64,000 nucleotides of DNA from Streptomyces hilarionis (GTDB taxonomy: Bacteria; Actinomycetota; Actinomycetes; Streptomycetales; Streptomycetaceae): contig NZ_JAHHIT010000038.1 in assembly GCF_024539675.1 (NCBI RefSeq), positions 15,076 through 79,075 on the forward strand, in the 5' to 3' direction. A program made the position numbers and the translations under genes. Numbering within the stretch: the first letter of the stretch is position 1; each line of letters starts with the position of its first letter. The notes beneath the pieces were generated by a model, which searched no databases, had not been told where the DNA came from, and saw only the letters and a program-made list of their open reading frames with translations. Shown here piece after piece: positions 34,134 through 43,300 of the stretch.

Positions 34134-34911
34134 AGGCGGCGGTGCTCTCGGCCCCCGCCGCGAGCGCCCGGTCGTAGCGGTGGAGGAGCAGGTCCGCCAT
34201 CGCGGGGTGGGTGCCCAGCGGGGCCGACGCGATCCAGGGAGCCGCCTGCGCGCACTCCGTCGCGAAGCGGCCGGGGGCGGTGAAGCAGGAGGCGACCGCC
34301 ACCCTGTCGCGGCCCTTCGCCGCGAGCGCGCGGAGCGCCGTCGTGACCGTCGGGGCCGCCGTCGACGCGTAGGCGGGGACGACCGGGACGCCGAGCCGTT
34401 CGGCCAGGAGCCGGGCCGTGCGACGGGTGTCGACGGCCGAGTCCGGGTCGCGGGAACCCGCGGCGGCGAGGACGACCGCGCTCGCGGCGCGCTCCGCCGC
34501 GCTCATGTCGGTGCGCCAGCCCGCCTCGACGAGCCGGGCGAGGAGGGCGTCGGCCAGCAGGGGGTGCGGGCCCAGCGGCGCGGCCACGCGCGTGCGTACC
34601 CGGACCGCCGCCGCTGCGTCGGGGATGTCCCGCTTGACGTGGTGGCCGCGGGCCAGGAGCAGCGGCACCAGGACGGCGTCCGCGGTGCCGGCGGCGTCGA
34701 GGTCGGCGAGGGTGTCCGTCAGCAGGGGCTCGTTGAGCTCGATGTGGCCCAGGCGCACCGGCAGGCCGGGGCGGCGGGCGCGGACGTCGTCCAGCAGGGC
34801 GCGGACGGTGCTCAGCGCGCGCGGGTCGCGGCTGCCGTGGGCGACGACGACCAGCGTGGGCCGGCAGGCGCGCCGGCGGGCGTCGAGCTGGACGAGGCTT
34901 GGCTGGCTCAT
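34132..34911 (-). CDS. Sirohydrochlorin chelatase (CbiX/SirB-like)
   Basis: A 259-residue two-domain chelatase. It has [12 protein letters not shown] with the metal-binding His, HIELNEP, and [14 protein letters not shown] with the second His. The second half ([20 protein letters not shown]) repeats the fold. It inserts ferrous iron into sirohydrochlorin to make siroheme, or cobalt for B12. Siroheme is needed by the nitrite reductase encoded at 51562, so iron insertion is a reasonable assignment. ATG 34911. Confidence 0.9.
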   Translation of the reverse strand: MSQPSLVQLDARRRACRPTLVVVAHGSRDPRALSTVRALLDDVRARRPGLPVRLGHIELNEPLLTDTLADLDAAGTADAVLVPLLLARGHHVKRDIPDAAAAVRVRTRVAAPLGPHPLLADALLARLVEAGWRTDMSAAERAASAVVLAAAGSRDPDSAVDTRRTARLLAERLGVPVVPAYASTAAPTVTTALRALAAKGRDRVAVASCFTAPGRFATECAQAAPWIASAPLGTHPAMADLLLHRYDRALAAGAESTAA

Positions 34912-35142
34912 GCCTCCATCCTGACGGCGCGAGGTTGCACTCCCGTTGCCTGACCGTCACGCGGGTTTTCCGGGCGTTCACGGCGGGGCCGGCGCCGGTG
35001 TGAGATGCGGCGCGCGGTGCGGCGCGAACCGGATCACCGTCGCACGCGTCTTCCCGGACCGAGGAGCGGGACCGAAGAGAGCCTTTCGCCCGCGCACTCG
35101 GCTCACCGGACCTGCTCGACCTGCTGAACCTGGGGGACCCGT

Positions 35143-35820
35143 ATGAACATCCGTCGGCCGCGGTTGCCGCGCACGCGCGCGGGTCGGCGCCGCTGGGTGC
35201 AGGCCGTGATGGCCGGGTGCGTGCTGGCGCTGCTGCCGGCCACCTGGCTGTACGTGTCCACGGCCGGGCGGCTGGGCACCACCGCCGACGCGCCGCGCAC
35301 CGAGGTCGCCGTCGTGTTCGGCGCGGGGCTGTGGGACGGCGAACCGTCGCCCTACCTCGCGCACCGGCTGGACGCGGCGGCGAAGCTGTACCGCGCGGGG
35401 CGGATCAAGGTCGTGCTCGTCACCGGGGACAACAGCCGCGAGGACTACGACGAGCCCGACGCGATGCGCGTCTACCTCACCCGGCACGGGGTGCCCGACG
35501 CGCGGATCGTCAGCGACTACGCGGGCTTCGACACCTGGGACTCGTGCGTGCGCGCCAAGAAGATCTTCGGCGTGGACCGGGCCGTGCTGATCAGTCAGGG
35601 CTTCCACATCCGGCGCGCCGTCGCCCTGTGCGAGGCGGCCGGGGTGCGGTCCTACGGCGTCGGGGTCGAGGCGAAGCACGACGTGACCTGGTACTACGGG
35701 GGCGCCCGCGAGGTCTTCGCGGCCGGCAAGGCGGCCCTGGACGCGGTGTTCGAGCCGGACCCCCGCTTCCTCGGCCCGAAGGAGCAGGGCGTGGCCCGGG
35801 CCCTCGGCTCCGCCGGGTGA
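35143..35820 (+). CDS. SanA/YdcF-like DUF218 envelope protein
   Basis: A 225-residue protein. One N-terminal TM anchor ([20 protein letters not shown]) is preceded by a basic stretch. A DUF218 domain follows ([60 protein letters not shown]). SanA-type proteins affect envelope permeability (vancomycin resistance at high temperature in enterics); the biochemical role is unresolved. ATG 35143 is near a CTGGGGG ribosome site. Confidence 0.88.
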   Translation: MNIRRPRLPRTRAGRRRWVQAVMAGCVLALLPATWLYVSTAGRLGTTADAPRTEVAVVFGAGLWDGEPSPYLAHRLDAAAKLYRAGRIKVVLVTGDNSREDYDEPDAMRVYLTRHGVPDARIVSDYAGFDTWDSCVRAKKIFGVDRAVLISQGFHIRRAVALCEAAGVRSYGVGVEAKHDVTWYYGGAREVFAAGKAALDAVFEPDPRFLGPKEQGVARALGSAG

Positions 35821-35875
35821 CCGCGCCGTCCGTCCCCGCCCCCGCCGACCGCGGCCCCCGCCCGCCGCGCGACCG

Positions 35876-36649
35876 TCACCTTCCCCGGAACACCGGCGGG
35901 CGCTTCTCCAGGAACGCGGCCATTCCCTCCTTCTGGTCCTCCGTCGCGAACAGGGCGTGGAAGACACGGCGTTCGTAGCGGATACCGTCGCGCAGGCCGC
36001 TCTCCAGGGCGTGGTCCACGCACGCGCGGGCGGCCCGCACGGCGGTGCGGCCGTACGAGGCGACGGTCGCCGCCGCGGCCAGCGACTCGGGCAGGACCCG
36101 TTCGTCGGGGACCACCCGTGAGACCAGGCCGCAGGCCTCCGCCTCCCTTGCGTCCATCGTGCGGCCGGTGAGGACGAGGTCCATCGCCTTGGCCCGGCCG
36201 ACCAGCCGGGTCAGCCGCTGGGTGCCGCCGATCCCGGGGATGACCCCGAGCCCGATCTCCGGCTGGCCGAACACCGCGGACTCCCCCGCGATCACCAGGT
36301 CGCACATCATCGCCAGCTCGCAGCCGCCGCCCAGGGCGACCCCGTTCACGGCCGCGATCTTCGGGGTGCGCAGATCGGCGAACTCCTCCCACCCGTGGAA
36401 GTAGTCCTCCCGCGTCATCTCCTCGGCCGTCTTCGCGGCCATCTCCCGGATGTCGGCCCCGGCGGCGAACGCCCGCTCCGACCCGGTGACGACGACGCAG
36501 CCGACAGCCGGGTCCGCGTCCAACGGGCGGAGCACCGAAAGGAGTTCGGCGAGCAGGGCGGAGCTCAGCGCGTTGAGCACGTGCGGGCGGTGCAGGCGCA
36601 CGGTCACGACCGCGCCGGCGCGTTCCACCTTCAGGCTGTCCGTCGTCAC
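35876..36649 (-). CDS. Enoyl-CoA hydratase/isomerase family protein
   Basis: A 257-residue crotonase-fold protein. It has RPHVLNALSSALLAEL, the oxyanion-hole segments ERAFAAGADIREMA and NGVALGGGCELAMMCD, a Glu in PEIGLGVIPGIGGTQRL (both catalytic glutamates plausible) and the C-terminal FHALFATEDQKEGMAAFLEK. Likely hydrates 2-enoyl-CoA in fatty-acid beta-oxidation. ATG 36649. A GTC/CTC-rich low-complexity stretch lies upstream. Confidence 0.93.
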   Translation of the reverse strand: MTTDSLKVERAGAVVTVRLHRPHVLNALSSALLAELLSVLRPLDADPAVGCVVVTGSERAFAAGADIREMAAKTAEEMTREDYFHGWEEFADLRTPKIAAVNGVALGGGCELAMMCDLVIAGESAVFGQPEIGLGVIPGIGGTQRLTRLVGRAKAMDLVLTGRTMDAREAEACGLVSRVVPDERVLPESLAAAATVASYGRTAVRAARACVDHALESGLRDGIRYERRVFHALFATEDQKEGMAAFLEKRPPVFRGR

Positions 36650-36654
36650 CGCAG

Positions 36655-36785
36655 GCCCCTCACGGTCGTCGTCACGGTCGTCGTCGCAGTCCTCTTCACC
36701 GTCATCGTCCCGGCCTCCCTCTCCCTCTCCGTCGCCGTCGTCGCCGTCGCCCTGCCCGCGCTCCTGCCCGTGTCCGTCTCCGGCG
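36655..36785. repeat. Pyrimidine-rich triplet/hexamer low-complexity stretch
   Basis: About 130 bp of GTC, CTC and CCGTC-like units between the hydratase start and the reductase stop. It would encode only Ser/Pro/Val runs in any frame, and I do not call a gene. Confidence 0.6.
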
Positions 36786-36788
36786 TCC

Positions 36789-38036
36789 TCATGAGTCCCA
36801 TATCGCGCCGTAGGCCGGGATGCCGCGTCGCTCCAGTCCGTGCACCACCTGCCAGGTCAGCTTCTTGTTGGAGATGCAGATCACGGCCTCCGCGCCGAAG
36901 TCGCGGTACGCCGCGTGGGCGAGCGCGAGCATGTCGGGCTTGCCGTCGCGCGAGGTGTCCCAGACGACGGCCTGCGGCTGGACGGCGAGGATCTCCTCCA
37001 CGAGGGCGTCACCGTAGGTCGCACGGGGGTCCCGGGTCGCCCAGACCAGGCGGGAGGGCACCTCGGCGGCCAGCAGGTGGGGCAGGCAGGGGCCGATGCC
37101 GCTGCCGGTCGCCACGTAGACCACCTTCGTGAACAGGACCTCGATGTTGGCGACTCCGGCGGTGGCGATGCCCTTCGTCCACACCTTCGCCGGGAGATCG
37201 TCGATGAAGGAGCCGGTCCAGTCGCCCGCCCGGGAGATCGTCAGCCGGAAGCCGGACTCGCCGGGAGCGGGGACGTTCGCGAAGGAGTGCCATTCCGTCA
37301 GCGGGCTGCGGCTGATGGCGGTCGAGGAACCGGCGAACGGGGTCACGCCGTGGTCGAAGCGGGCCAACGCCACGTGTGAGGAGGGGCGTTCGGTGCGGAC
37401 GTCCACGCGGCGCAGCCGCAGCCAGGGCAGCGCCACGCTGAACGTCACGAGGGCGAGGACCGCCAGGGACAGGGGGCCCGGCGCGGCCATCAGGGTGTGC
37501 GTCCAGAAGAGGGCGAGGGCGCTCCAGCCGCCGAAGCGGTGGATCCTCTCGAAGGCGTCGTGGCGGCGGGAGCGGAAGGGGGGCAGCGCCGTCGCGACGA
37601 TCACCGCGAGCAGGGCGGTCAGGGCACAGCCCACCGCCAGCAGGGGCCCGTCGGTCGTCCTCAGCGTCAGCGCCGTGAACCACGCGGCGCCGGCCAGCGC
37701 GGCGCCCACGTGCAGTCCACCGAAGTGGTAGACCTTGCCGAGCGTGCGGCGCAGTCGCAGCGGCCAGTGCGTCGGGGCGGAAGTCGCCATCCTGAAAAGG
37801 AGGTTGACGACGTACTGCTGGCGGATCAGCACGGCCAGCGCGAGGTTGGCGAGGGCCGCGTGCCCCAGGGACCGGTCGGACAGCGGACGGCCGGCGTACG
37901 CGTACGCGAGGTTGACAACGACGACCAGGGCCGCGAGGCGGTGGTGGTGCATCAGCCGGGGGTGGGCGAGCAGGCCGCGCAACCCGCCGGCGGGGGCGGG
38001 CAGTCCGGTCGCGGTCCGGTTCAGCGAGGTCGTCAT
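36789..38036 (-). CDS. Ferric-reductase-like membrane flavoprotein
   Basis: A 415-residue protein. The N-terminal half has about six TM helices with histidines suited to haem ligation (MHHHRLAAL, FGGLHVG, RIHRFGGW, FWTHTLM). The soluble half resembles FNR-type reductases: an FAD region around SRSPLTEWHSFA and an NAD(P) segment YVATGSGIGPCLPHLL. It lacks the textbook RxYS motif. ATG 38036 overlaps the stop of the adenylation gene (ATGA), so the two are translationally coupled. I recall fungal TmpA-type membrane flavoproteins as the nearest analogy. Confidence 0.85.
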   Translation of the reverse strand: MTTSLNRTATGLPAPAGGLRGLLAHPRLMHHHRLAALVVVVNLAYAYAGRPLSDRSLGHAALANLALAVLIRQQYVVNLLFRMATSAPTHWPLRLRRTLGKVYHFGGLHVGAALAGAAWFTALTLRTTDGPLLAVGCALTALLAVIVATALPPFRSRRHDAFERIHRFGGWSALALFWTHTLMAAPGPLSLAVLALVTFSVALPWLRLRRVDVRTERPSSHVALARFDHGVTPFAGSSTAISRSPLTEWHSFANVPAPGESGFRLTISRAGDWTGSFIDDLPAKVWTKGIATAGVANIEVLFTKVVYVATGSGIGPCLPHLLAAEVPSRLVWATRDPRATYGDALVEEILAVQPQAVVWDTSRDGKPDMLALAHAAYRDFGAEAVICISNKKLTWQVVHGLERRGIPAYGAIWDS

Positions 38037-39625
38037 CGGGCGCCCACCGCCGGCCGCTCCGTGGCCAGTCGCAGCAGCGCCTGCTTGTCGATCTTGCCGC
38101 GATCGGTCTCCGGCAAGAATGGCAGGGGCATGACATTCTCGGGTACGCAGTAGTAGGGCAGCGCCTCGGCGACCGCGCGACGGGCCGCGGCCGGGTCGAC
38201 GTCGGCCGGGCAGACGAACGAGACCAGCGTGCGGGCGTCCCGCCGCAGGGTCACCGCGCGGGCGCAGCCGGGGACGCGCTCCAGGACCGAGGAGACGGAG
38301 TCCAGCTCGACCCGGAAGCCGCGCACCTTGACCTGGTCGTCGGTGCGGCCGAGGTGCTCCAGTTCGCCGTCGGCGGTCCAGCGGCCGAGGTCGCGGGTGC
38401 GGAACATCCGGTGGCCGCCGCCGAGGAAGGGGTCGGGGGCGTACCGCTCGGCGTTCAGCGCCCGGTCGGACAGATAGCCCGCGGAGACGCAGGCGCCCCC
38501 CGCCCACATCTCGCCGACCTCGCCCACCGGCAGCGGGCGGCGGTCGGCGTCGAGGACGTACACGGTGTTGTTGGGGGTGGGACGGCCGATCGTCAGCAGC
38601 GGGGCGGCCGGGTCATGACGGCTCATCGTGTTGACGATGGTCGTCTCCGTGGGGCCGCAGCAGTTGTAGAAGTCGGCGCGCAGCGCCCAGCGGTCGGCCA
38701 GGGGGCGGGGGCAGGGCTCCCCCGCGACGGCCACCGCGCGCACCCGGGGGCAGGCCGCCGGGTCGATGCCGGACAGGACGGTCGGGGTCGCGATCAGCAC
38801 GGTGGCCGTGCGCGCGGCGGCGGCGATGTCCCTGCCGCGGACGACCAGGGTGGCGCCGTGCGCGAGGCAGCCCAGGATCTCCCAGGCCGCCATGTCGAAG
38901 GCGATGTTGAGGAGTTGGGCCACTCGGTCGCCGGGGCGGATGCCGAGGTCTCCGGGAGCGGTCAGGAGGAGGTTGGCGACGTTGCGGTGGGTGACCTTCA
39001 CGCCGTTGGGGCGGCCGGTGGTGCCCGAGGTGAACAGGACGTAGCAGCCGTCGTCGGGGGCGACCGGGCGGCGAGGGTCCGGGGCGGGGCGGCCGGCGCG
39101 CTCGCCGAGGGGGCCGCCGGCCGGGTCGCCGAAGGTTTCGCCGCGAGGGTCGCCGGGACGGTCGTCGAAAGGACCGTCCAGGGTGAGCACGAGCGGGCCG
39201 GGCGGGACGTTCGACGCGTGTTCGCGCAGGGTGAGGACGACGGCGGCGCCGGCGGTGCGGACCACGTGGTCGAGCTGGCCGCGGGGCGTGATGCCGATGT
39301 CCTGGGGGACGTAGGCCGCGCCCGCCTTCAGGATCCCGAGCAGGCCCACCGCCATGGCCGTGGAGCGGCGGACGAAGAGGCCGACGTGGTCGCCGGCGCC
39401 GACGCCCGCGCGGGCGAGCCGGGCGGCGACGGCGTCGGCGCGGCGGTTCAGCTGGGCGTAGCTGAGGGTCGCGCCCTCGTGCTCCACGGCGATCGCGTCC
39501 GGGACGGCGCGTGCGTGGCGTTCGACGGCGTGGTGGATCAGCGGATCCGGGACCGGGACGGCCGGGCCGTGGCCGTACTGCCGGAAGAGACGCCGGTCGC
39601 GGGGGGTGAGGTGGCGCAGAGGCAT
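38033..39625 (-). CDS. Stand-alone amino-acid-type adenylation enzyme
   Basis: A 530-residue NRPS-like A domain with all core motifs: TSGTTGRPNGVKVTH (A3, Asn where Lys is usual), NCCGPTETT (A5), MFRTRDLGRW (A7), DQVKVRGFRVEL (A8) and DRGKIDKQAL with the catalytic Lys (A10). No carrier, condensation or thioesterase domain is attached. ATG 39625 follows GGAGGTCTCT-like sequence. It is the first gene of a two-gene operon with the membrane reductase. The activated acid and its acceptor are unknown. Confidence 0.9.
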   Translation of the reverse strand: MPLRHLTPRDRRLFRQYGHGPAVPVPDPLIHHAVERHARAVPDAIAVEHEGATLSYAQLNRRADAVAARLARAGVGAGDHVGLFVRRSTAMAVGLLGILKAGAAYVPQDIGITPRGQLDHVVRTAGAAVVLTLREHASNVPPGPLVLTLDGPFDDRPGDPRGETFGDPAGGPLGERAGRPAPDPRRPVAPDDGCYVLFTSGTTGRPNGVKVTHRNVANLLLTAPGDLGIRPGDRVAQLLNIAFDMAAWEILGCLAHGATLVVRGRDIAAAARTATVLIATPTVLSGIDPAACPRVRAVAVAGEPCPRPLADRWALRADFYNCCGPTETTIVNTMSRHDPAAPLLTIGRPTPNNTVYVLDADRRPLPVGEVGEMWAGGACVSAGYLSDRALNAERYAPDPFLGGGHRMFRTRDLGRWTADGELEHLGRTDDQVKVRGFRVELDSVSSVLERVPGCARAVTLRRDARTLVSFVCPADVDPAAARRAVAEALPYYCVPENVMPLPFLPETDRGKIDKQALLRLATERPAVGAR

Positions 39626-40151
39626 GACGGAGAGACCTCCAGGCTGCTTCGAGTGTCGGTGACATGCCCAAGGGCGGCGGCATGCCCGTGTGGTCGAAAG
39701 CCGTGCGGGGCCGTGCGATGCCGTGCGGTCGGTGCGGGGGCCGGGCGGCGTGGAGCGGTACCGAGTGGGCTCGCCCCGGTGCGGAGCGGGATGGTGCGGA
39801 GCGGGGCGGTGCGGGCGCCGATCGGCGCGGCGCCATGCGGTGCGGCGCGATGCGATGGGGCGCGATGCGATGGGGCGCGGGGCGATGCGATGGGGCGCGG
39901 GGCGGTGCGACACCGGGCGGGCTCGTGCGAGGCGAAATGCGGTCCTGAGCGTCGACTGTACTGCTGGCCCTTCACCTTTCAACCAGGTGTGACCGGCCAA
40001 CTACCGACAGGGAATGAGTCACGTGTGGCGTCTTGCGCCGCAACGGCAACTTCCGCCCTCTCGACGACGACTCTCCCGGGGTGGTCTGCGCCCGTGACGG
40101 CCGCTCCTCACGAGCGCACCAGCCCGGCGGGGAGGGCGCCACCACACCGCC
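39626..40151. other. Intergenic region between divergent adenylation and nitrate reductase genes
   Basis: No gene is supported. It holds a GATGCGATGGGGCGC tandem repeat (39841-39912) within a longer GTGCGG-rich stretch. From 39940 the DNA is more AT-rich and probably contains the promoter of the adenylation/reductase operon or part of the nasA promoter. TTCACC...GGTGTGA (39971-39992) is a weak dyad there. Confidence 0.5.
39841..39912. repeat. Degenerate tandem repeat, unit GCGATGCGATGGGGC
   Basis: Two exact adjacent 15-bp units (39847-39861, 39862-39876) and a third separated by GCGGG, within GC-rich decaying copies. Confidence 0.75.
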
Positions 40152-40189
40152 GTAACAGGAGACCGCACGGCGCGTAACACGGCCGAAGC
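40152..40189 (+). promoter_or_regulatory. GlnR-box-like site upstream of nasA
   Basis: GTAAC at 40152, GTAAC at 40174 (22 bp apart) and GAAGC at 40185 (11 bp on) follow the 11-bp phasing of actinomycete GlnR boxes (gTnAC-n6-GnAAC repeated). The second pair, GTAAC-n6-GAAGC, has one mismatch. It lies unusually close to the start codon (13 bp). Confidence 0.45.
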
Positions 40190-40201
40190 ACGCTGGGGCG
40201 C

Positions 40202-42277
40202 ATGCGGACCGCCTCGACGCCCACCCACTGCCCGTACTGCGCCCTGCAATGCGGGATGGCCCTGTCGCCCCTGCCCACGGGGGGCGTCGAGGTGGTCGAG
40301 CGTCCCGACTTCCCGGTGAACCGGGGAGCCCTGTGCGGCAAGGGCCGCACGGCGCCGGCGGTGCTCTCCTCCGCGGTGCGGCTGACCTCCCCTCTGGTGC
40401 GCTCGGGCGGCGAGCTGGTCCCGGCCACGTGGGAGGAGGCCCTGGACCGGATCGCCTCGGAACTGGGCCGGATCCGGGACGAGCACGGGCCCGACGCGCT
40501 CGGCGTGTTCGGCGGGGGCGGGCTGACCAACGAGAAGGCGTACACGCTCGGCAAGTTCGCGCGGGTCGTCCTCGGCACCTCGCAGATCGACTACAACGGC
40601 CGCTTCTGCATGTCGTCCGCCGCGGCCGCCGGCGTCAGGGCGTTCGGGCTGGACCGGGGGCTGCCCTTCCCGCTGGAGGACGTCCCGCGGACCGGGTGCG
40701 TGATCCTCGTCGGGTCCAACCTCGCCGAGACCATGCCGCCCTCGCTGCGCTTCTTCAGCGAACTGCGCGACAACGGCGGCACGTTGATCGTGATCGACCC
40801 GCGCCGTACGAGGACCGCCGAGCAGGCCGACCTGCACCTCGCGCCCCGGCCGGGCACGGATCTCGCGCTGGCGCTCGGGCTGCTGCACCTGGTCGTGGCC
40901 GAGGGACGGGTCGACGAGGAGTACGTGCGCGAACGCACCGCCGGCTGGGAGGAGGCCCGGGCGGCCGCCATGGCCCACTGGCCGGAGTACGTGGAACGGA
41001 TCACGGGGGTGTCCGTTCCGCACCTGCGGGAGGCCGTGCGGCTGTTCTGCGAGCCCGAGGCCGCGATGGTGCTCACCGCGCGCGGCCCCGAGCAGCAGTC
41101 GAAGGGGACCGACACGGTCGGGGCGTGGATCAACCTGTGTCTGGCGACGGGCCGGGCGGGGCGCCCCCTCAGCGGCTACGGCTGCCTGACCGGCCAGGGC
41201 AACGGACAGGGCGGCCGCGAGCACGGCCAGAAGGCCGACCAGCTCCCCGGCTACCGCAAGCTCGACGACCCGGCGGCACGGGCGCACGTCGCCGAGGTGT
41301 GGGGCGTGGACCCCGACTCGCTGCCCGGCCCCGGACGCAGCGCCTACGAGCTGCTCGACGCGCTGGGCACGGACATCCGCGCACTGCTGCTCATGGGATC
41401 CAACCCGGTGGTGTCGGCGCCGCACGCCGCGCACGTCGAGGACCGCATCAGGTCCCTCGACTTCCTCGCCGTCTGCGACGTCGTGCTCTCGGAGACGGCG
41501 GCCCTCGCGGACGTCGTCCTGCCGGTCACCCAGTGGGCGGAGGAGACGGGGACGACCACCAGCCTGGAGGGCAGGGTCCTGCTGCGCCGACGGGCGATCG
41601 ACGCCCCGGACGGCGTGCGCAGCGACCTGGAGGTGCTGCACGAACTGGCGACCCGGCTGGGCGTCGAGAAGGGCTTCCCCGTCGAACCCGAGGAGGTCTT
41701 CGAGGAACTGCGGCGGGCGAGCGCCGGCGGGATCGCGGACTACTCCGGGATCACCTACCGCAGGCTCGCCGAGGAGAACGGCGTGTTCTGGCCCTGCCCG
41801 GCCCGCGACGACGGGCCCGCGCCCGGCACGCCCCGCCTCTTCCTCGACCGGTTCGCCACACCGGACGGCCGGGCCCGCTTCGCCCCCGTCGCGCACCGCC
41901 CGAACGCCGAGGAGCCGGACGACGACTATCCCGTGCTGCTCACCACGGGGCGGGTCGTCGCGCAGTACCAGTCCGGCGCGCAGACCCGGCGCGTGGAGGA
42001 GCTGAACGCCGCCGCCCCCGGCCCGTTCGTGGAGCTGCATCCCCGGCTGGCCGCGCGGCTCGGCGCGGCCGAGGGCGACCGGCTGGCGGTCGTCTCCCGG
42101 CGCGGACGCGCCGTCGCCCCGGCCCGGATCACCACGGGCATCCGCCCGGACACCGTCTTCATGCCGTTCCACTGGCCGGGCGAGGGCCGCGCCAACACCC
42201 TGACCAACCCGGCCCTGGACCCCATCTCCCGCATGCCGGAGTTCAAGTCCTGCGCCGTGCGCGTCGAACTCGCCTGA
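40202..42277 (+). CDS. nasA: Assimilatory nitrate reductase, molybdopterin catalytic subunit
   Basis: A 691-residue Mo-bisMGD oxidoreductase that reduces nitrate to nitrite in the cytoplasm. The N-terminal [4Fe-4S] motif is CPYCALQC with a later Cys in ALCGKG. NGRFCMSSAAAAG is in the active-site loop (Cys as Mo ligand is typical). Further blocks are GSNLAETMPP, GLLLMGSNPVV-like text and the C-terminal MPFHWPGEGRANTLTNPA. There is no signal peptide, as expected for NasA. A GlnR-like box precedes it. Its electron donor is probably the flavoprotein at 50324. Confidence 0.95.
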   Translation: MRTASTPTHCPYCALQCGMALSPLPTGGVEVVERPDFPVNRGALCGKGRTAPAVLSSAVRLTSPLVRSGGELVPATWEEALDRIASELGRIRDEHGPDALGVFGGGGLTNEKAYTLGKFARVVLGTSQIDYNGRFCMSSAAAAGVRAFGLDRGLPFPLEDVPRTGCVILVGSNLAETMPPSLRFFSELRDNGGTLIVIDPRRTRTAEQADLHLAPRPGTDLALALGLLHLVVAEGRVDEEYVRERTAGWEEARAAAMAHWPEYVERITGVSVPHLREAVRLFCEPEAAMVLTARGPEQQSKGTDTVGAWINLCLATGRAGRPLSGYGCLTGQGNGQGGREHGQKADQLPGYRKLDDPAARAHVAEVWGVDPDSLPGPGRSAYELLDALGTDIRALLLMGSNPVVSAPHAAHVEDRIRSLDFLAVCDVVLSETAALADVVLPVTQWAEETGTTTSLEGRVLLRRRAIDAPDGVRSDLEVLHELATRLGVEKGFPVEPEEVFEELRRASAGGIADYSGITYRRLAEENGVFWPCPARDDGPAPGTPRLFLDRFATPDGRARFAPVAHRPNAEEPDDDYPVLLTTGRVVAQYQSGAQTRRVEELNAAAPGPFVELHPRLAARLGAAEGDRLAVVSRRGRAVAPARITTGIRPDTVFMPFHWPGEGRANTLTNPALDPISRMPEFKSCAVRVELA

Positions 42278-42367
42278 CGGCCGCGCGACCAGCCGCCGCG
42301 ACCCGCCGGGCGGCCGTGCCGGCAGCCGAGGGCAGGCCGGCAGCCGAAGCCGGGAGGGCGGCCGGAG

Positions 42368-43102
42368 CTAGGAGGGCAGGCGCAGGGACAGGCCGTCCAG
42401 GACGACCTCCAGGCCGTAGTGGAACTTCTCGTCGCGCAGGCCCGCGGGGTCGGCGACCGCCGCGGCGGCGTCGGTGTAGCCGTCGGTCAGATGCTCGTGC
42501 CCGGCCGCGGCCCGCTGGGCGGCCGGCATGAGGCGGGCGATGAAGTCGGCCTCGCTCTCGCCCGAGCGCGCGACGGTGGTGAGCCAGGCGGCCTCGGTGG
42601 TGCTCATGCCGATGACGTAGGACAGGACGGTGTCGATGGCGCGGTTCGGCTCCGGGAAGCCGGCGGCCGCGAACAGCGCGGCGAGCCGCTCCGAGAACGA
42701 CATGAGGTTGGGACCGAGGTAGGCGAGCCCGGCCTGGCCCAGGACCGAGGACAGCCAGGGGTGCCGCAGGCCCGTCGCACGGAAGGCGGCGGCGGCCTCG
42801 GTGACGGCCGCTCGCCAGCCGGCCGAGCCCGCGTCCGGCACCCGGATCTCGGCCGCGACCTCGTCCACGGCCAGCTCCATCAGCTCGTCCTTGGTGGCGA
42901 CGTGCCGGTAGAGGGAGGTCGCGCCCGCGTTCAGCCGGGAGCCCAGCTTGCGCATGCTCAGCGCCTCGATGCCGTCGGCGTCCAGCATCGCGATCGCCTC
43001 CCGCACGATGGCGTCCCGGCTGAGCGCGGGCTGGTCGGGCTCCCGGCGCTGCCGGGCCCAGACGGACGGGACGGGGCCGGCGTTCTTCGTCCTGGCGGTC
43101 AC
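42368..43102 (-). CDS. TetR-family regulator of the adjacent MFS efflux gene
   Basis: A 244-residue repressor of the tetracycline-repressor class. The HTH is SRDAIVREAIAMLDADGIEA and MRKLGSRLNAGATSLYRHVA. The ligand domain has the TetR_C-type IDTVLSYVIGMSTTEAAWL. Start GTG 43102. It is divergent from the MFS gene at 43301; between them lie five copies of a 15-bp motif, the likely operator array. Confidence 0.92.
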   Translation of the reverse strand: MTARTKNAGPVPSVWARQRREPDQPALSRDAIVREAIAMLDADGIEALSMRKLGSRLNAGATSLYRHVATKDELMELAVDEVAAEIRVPDAGSAGWRAAVTEAAAAFRATGLRHPWLSSVLGQAGLAYLGPNLMSFSERLAALFAAAGFPEPNRAIDTVLSYVIGMSTTEAAWLTTVARSGESEADFIARLMPAAQRAAAGHEHLTDGYTDAAAAVADPAGLRDEKFHYGLEVVLDGLSLRLPS

Positions 43103-43162
43103 GGTTCCACTCCCTGAGGGTCGGCGGGGTCGGCAGCCTGCCGGCGTACGTCGTGCGCTCCC

Positions 43163-43259
43163 AGCGTACAGAGTTCCCCGTTGCGCACAGCGTTCCGGTC
43201 TGCGTACAGTGTGCGCAGCGGACGGAACACCGTACGCACAAGCCGGAACAGTGTGCGCA
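43163..43259. promoter_or_regulatory. Iterated operator array (TGCGYACAGNGTTCC) between tetR and MFS genes
   Basis: Three direct copies start at 43163, 43182 and 43201 with an exact 19-bp period (the third is partial). Two inverted copies follow at 43224-43238 and 43245-43259. Inverted pairs also form dyads such as TGCGTAC/GTGCGCA. A TetR repressor and its efflux pump diverge from this space. Confidence 0.75.
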
Positions 43260-43300
43260 GCAAGCGAACGACGTGCGCACCACGGAGGGGGCAGGACGCC

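Noticed and set aside
43163..43259. Iterated 15-bp motif considered as a plasmid-type replication origin
   Set aside because: No Rep gene is nearby, and the motif sits exactly between a TetR repressor and its efflux pump. An operator array is the simpler explanation.
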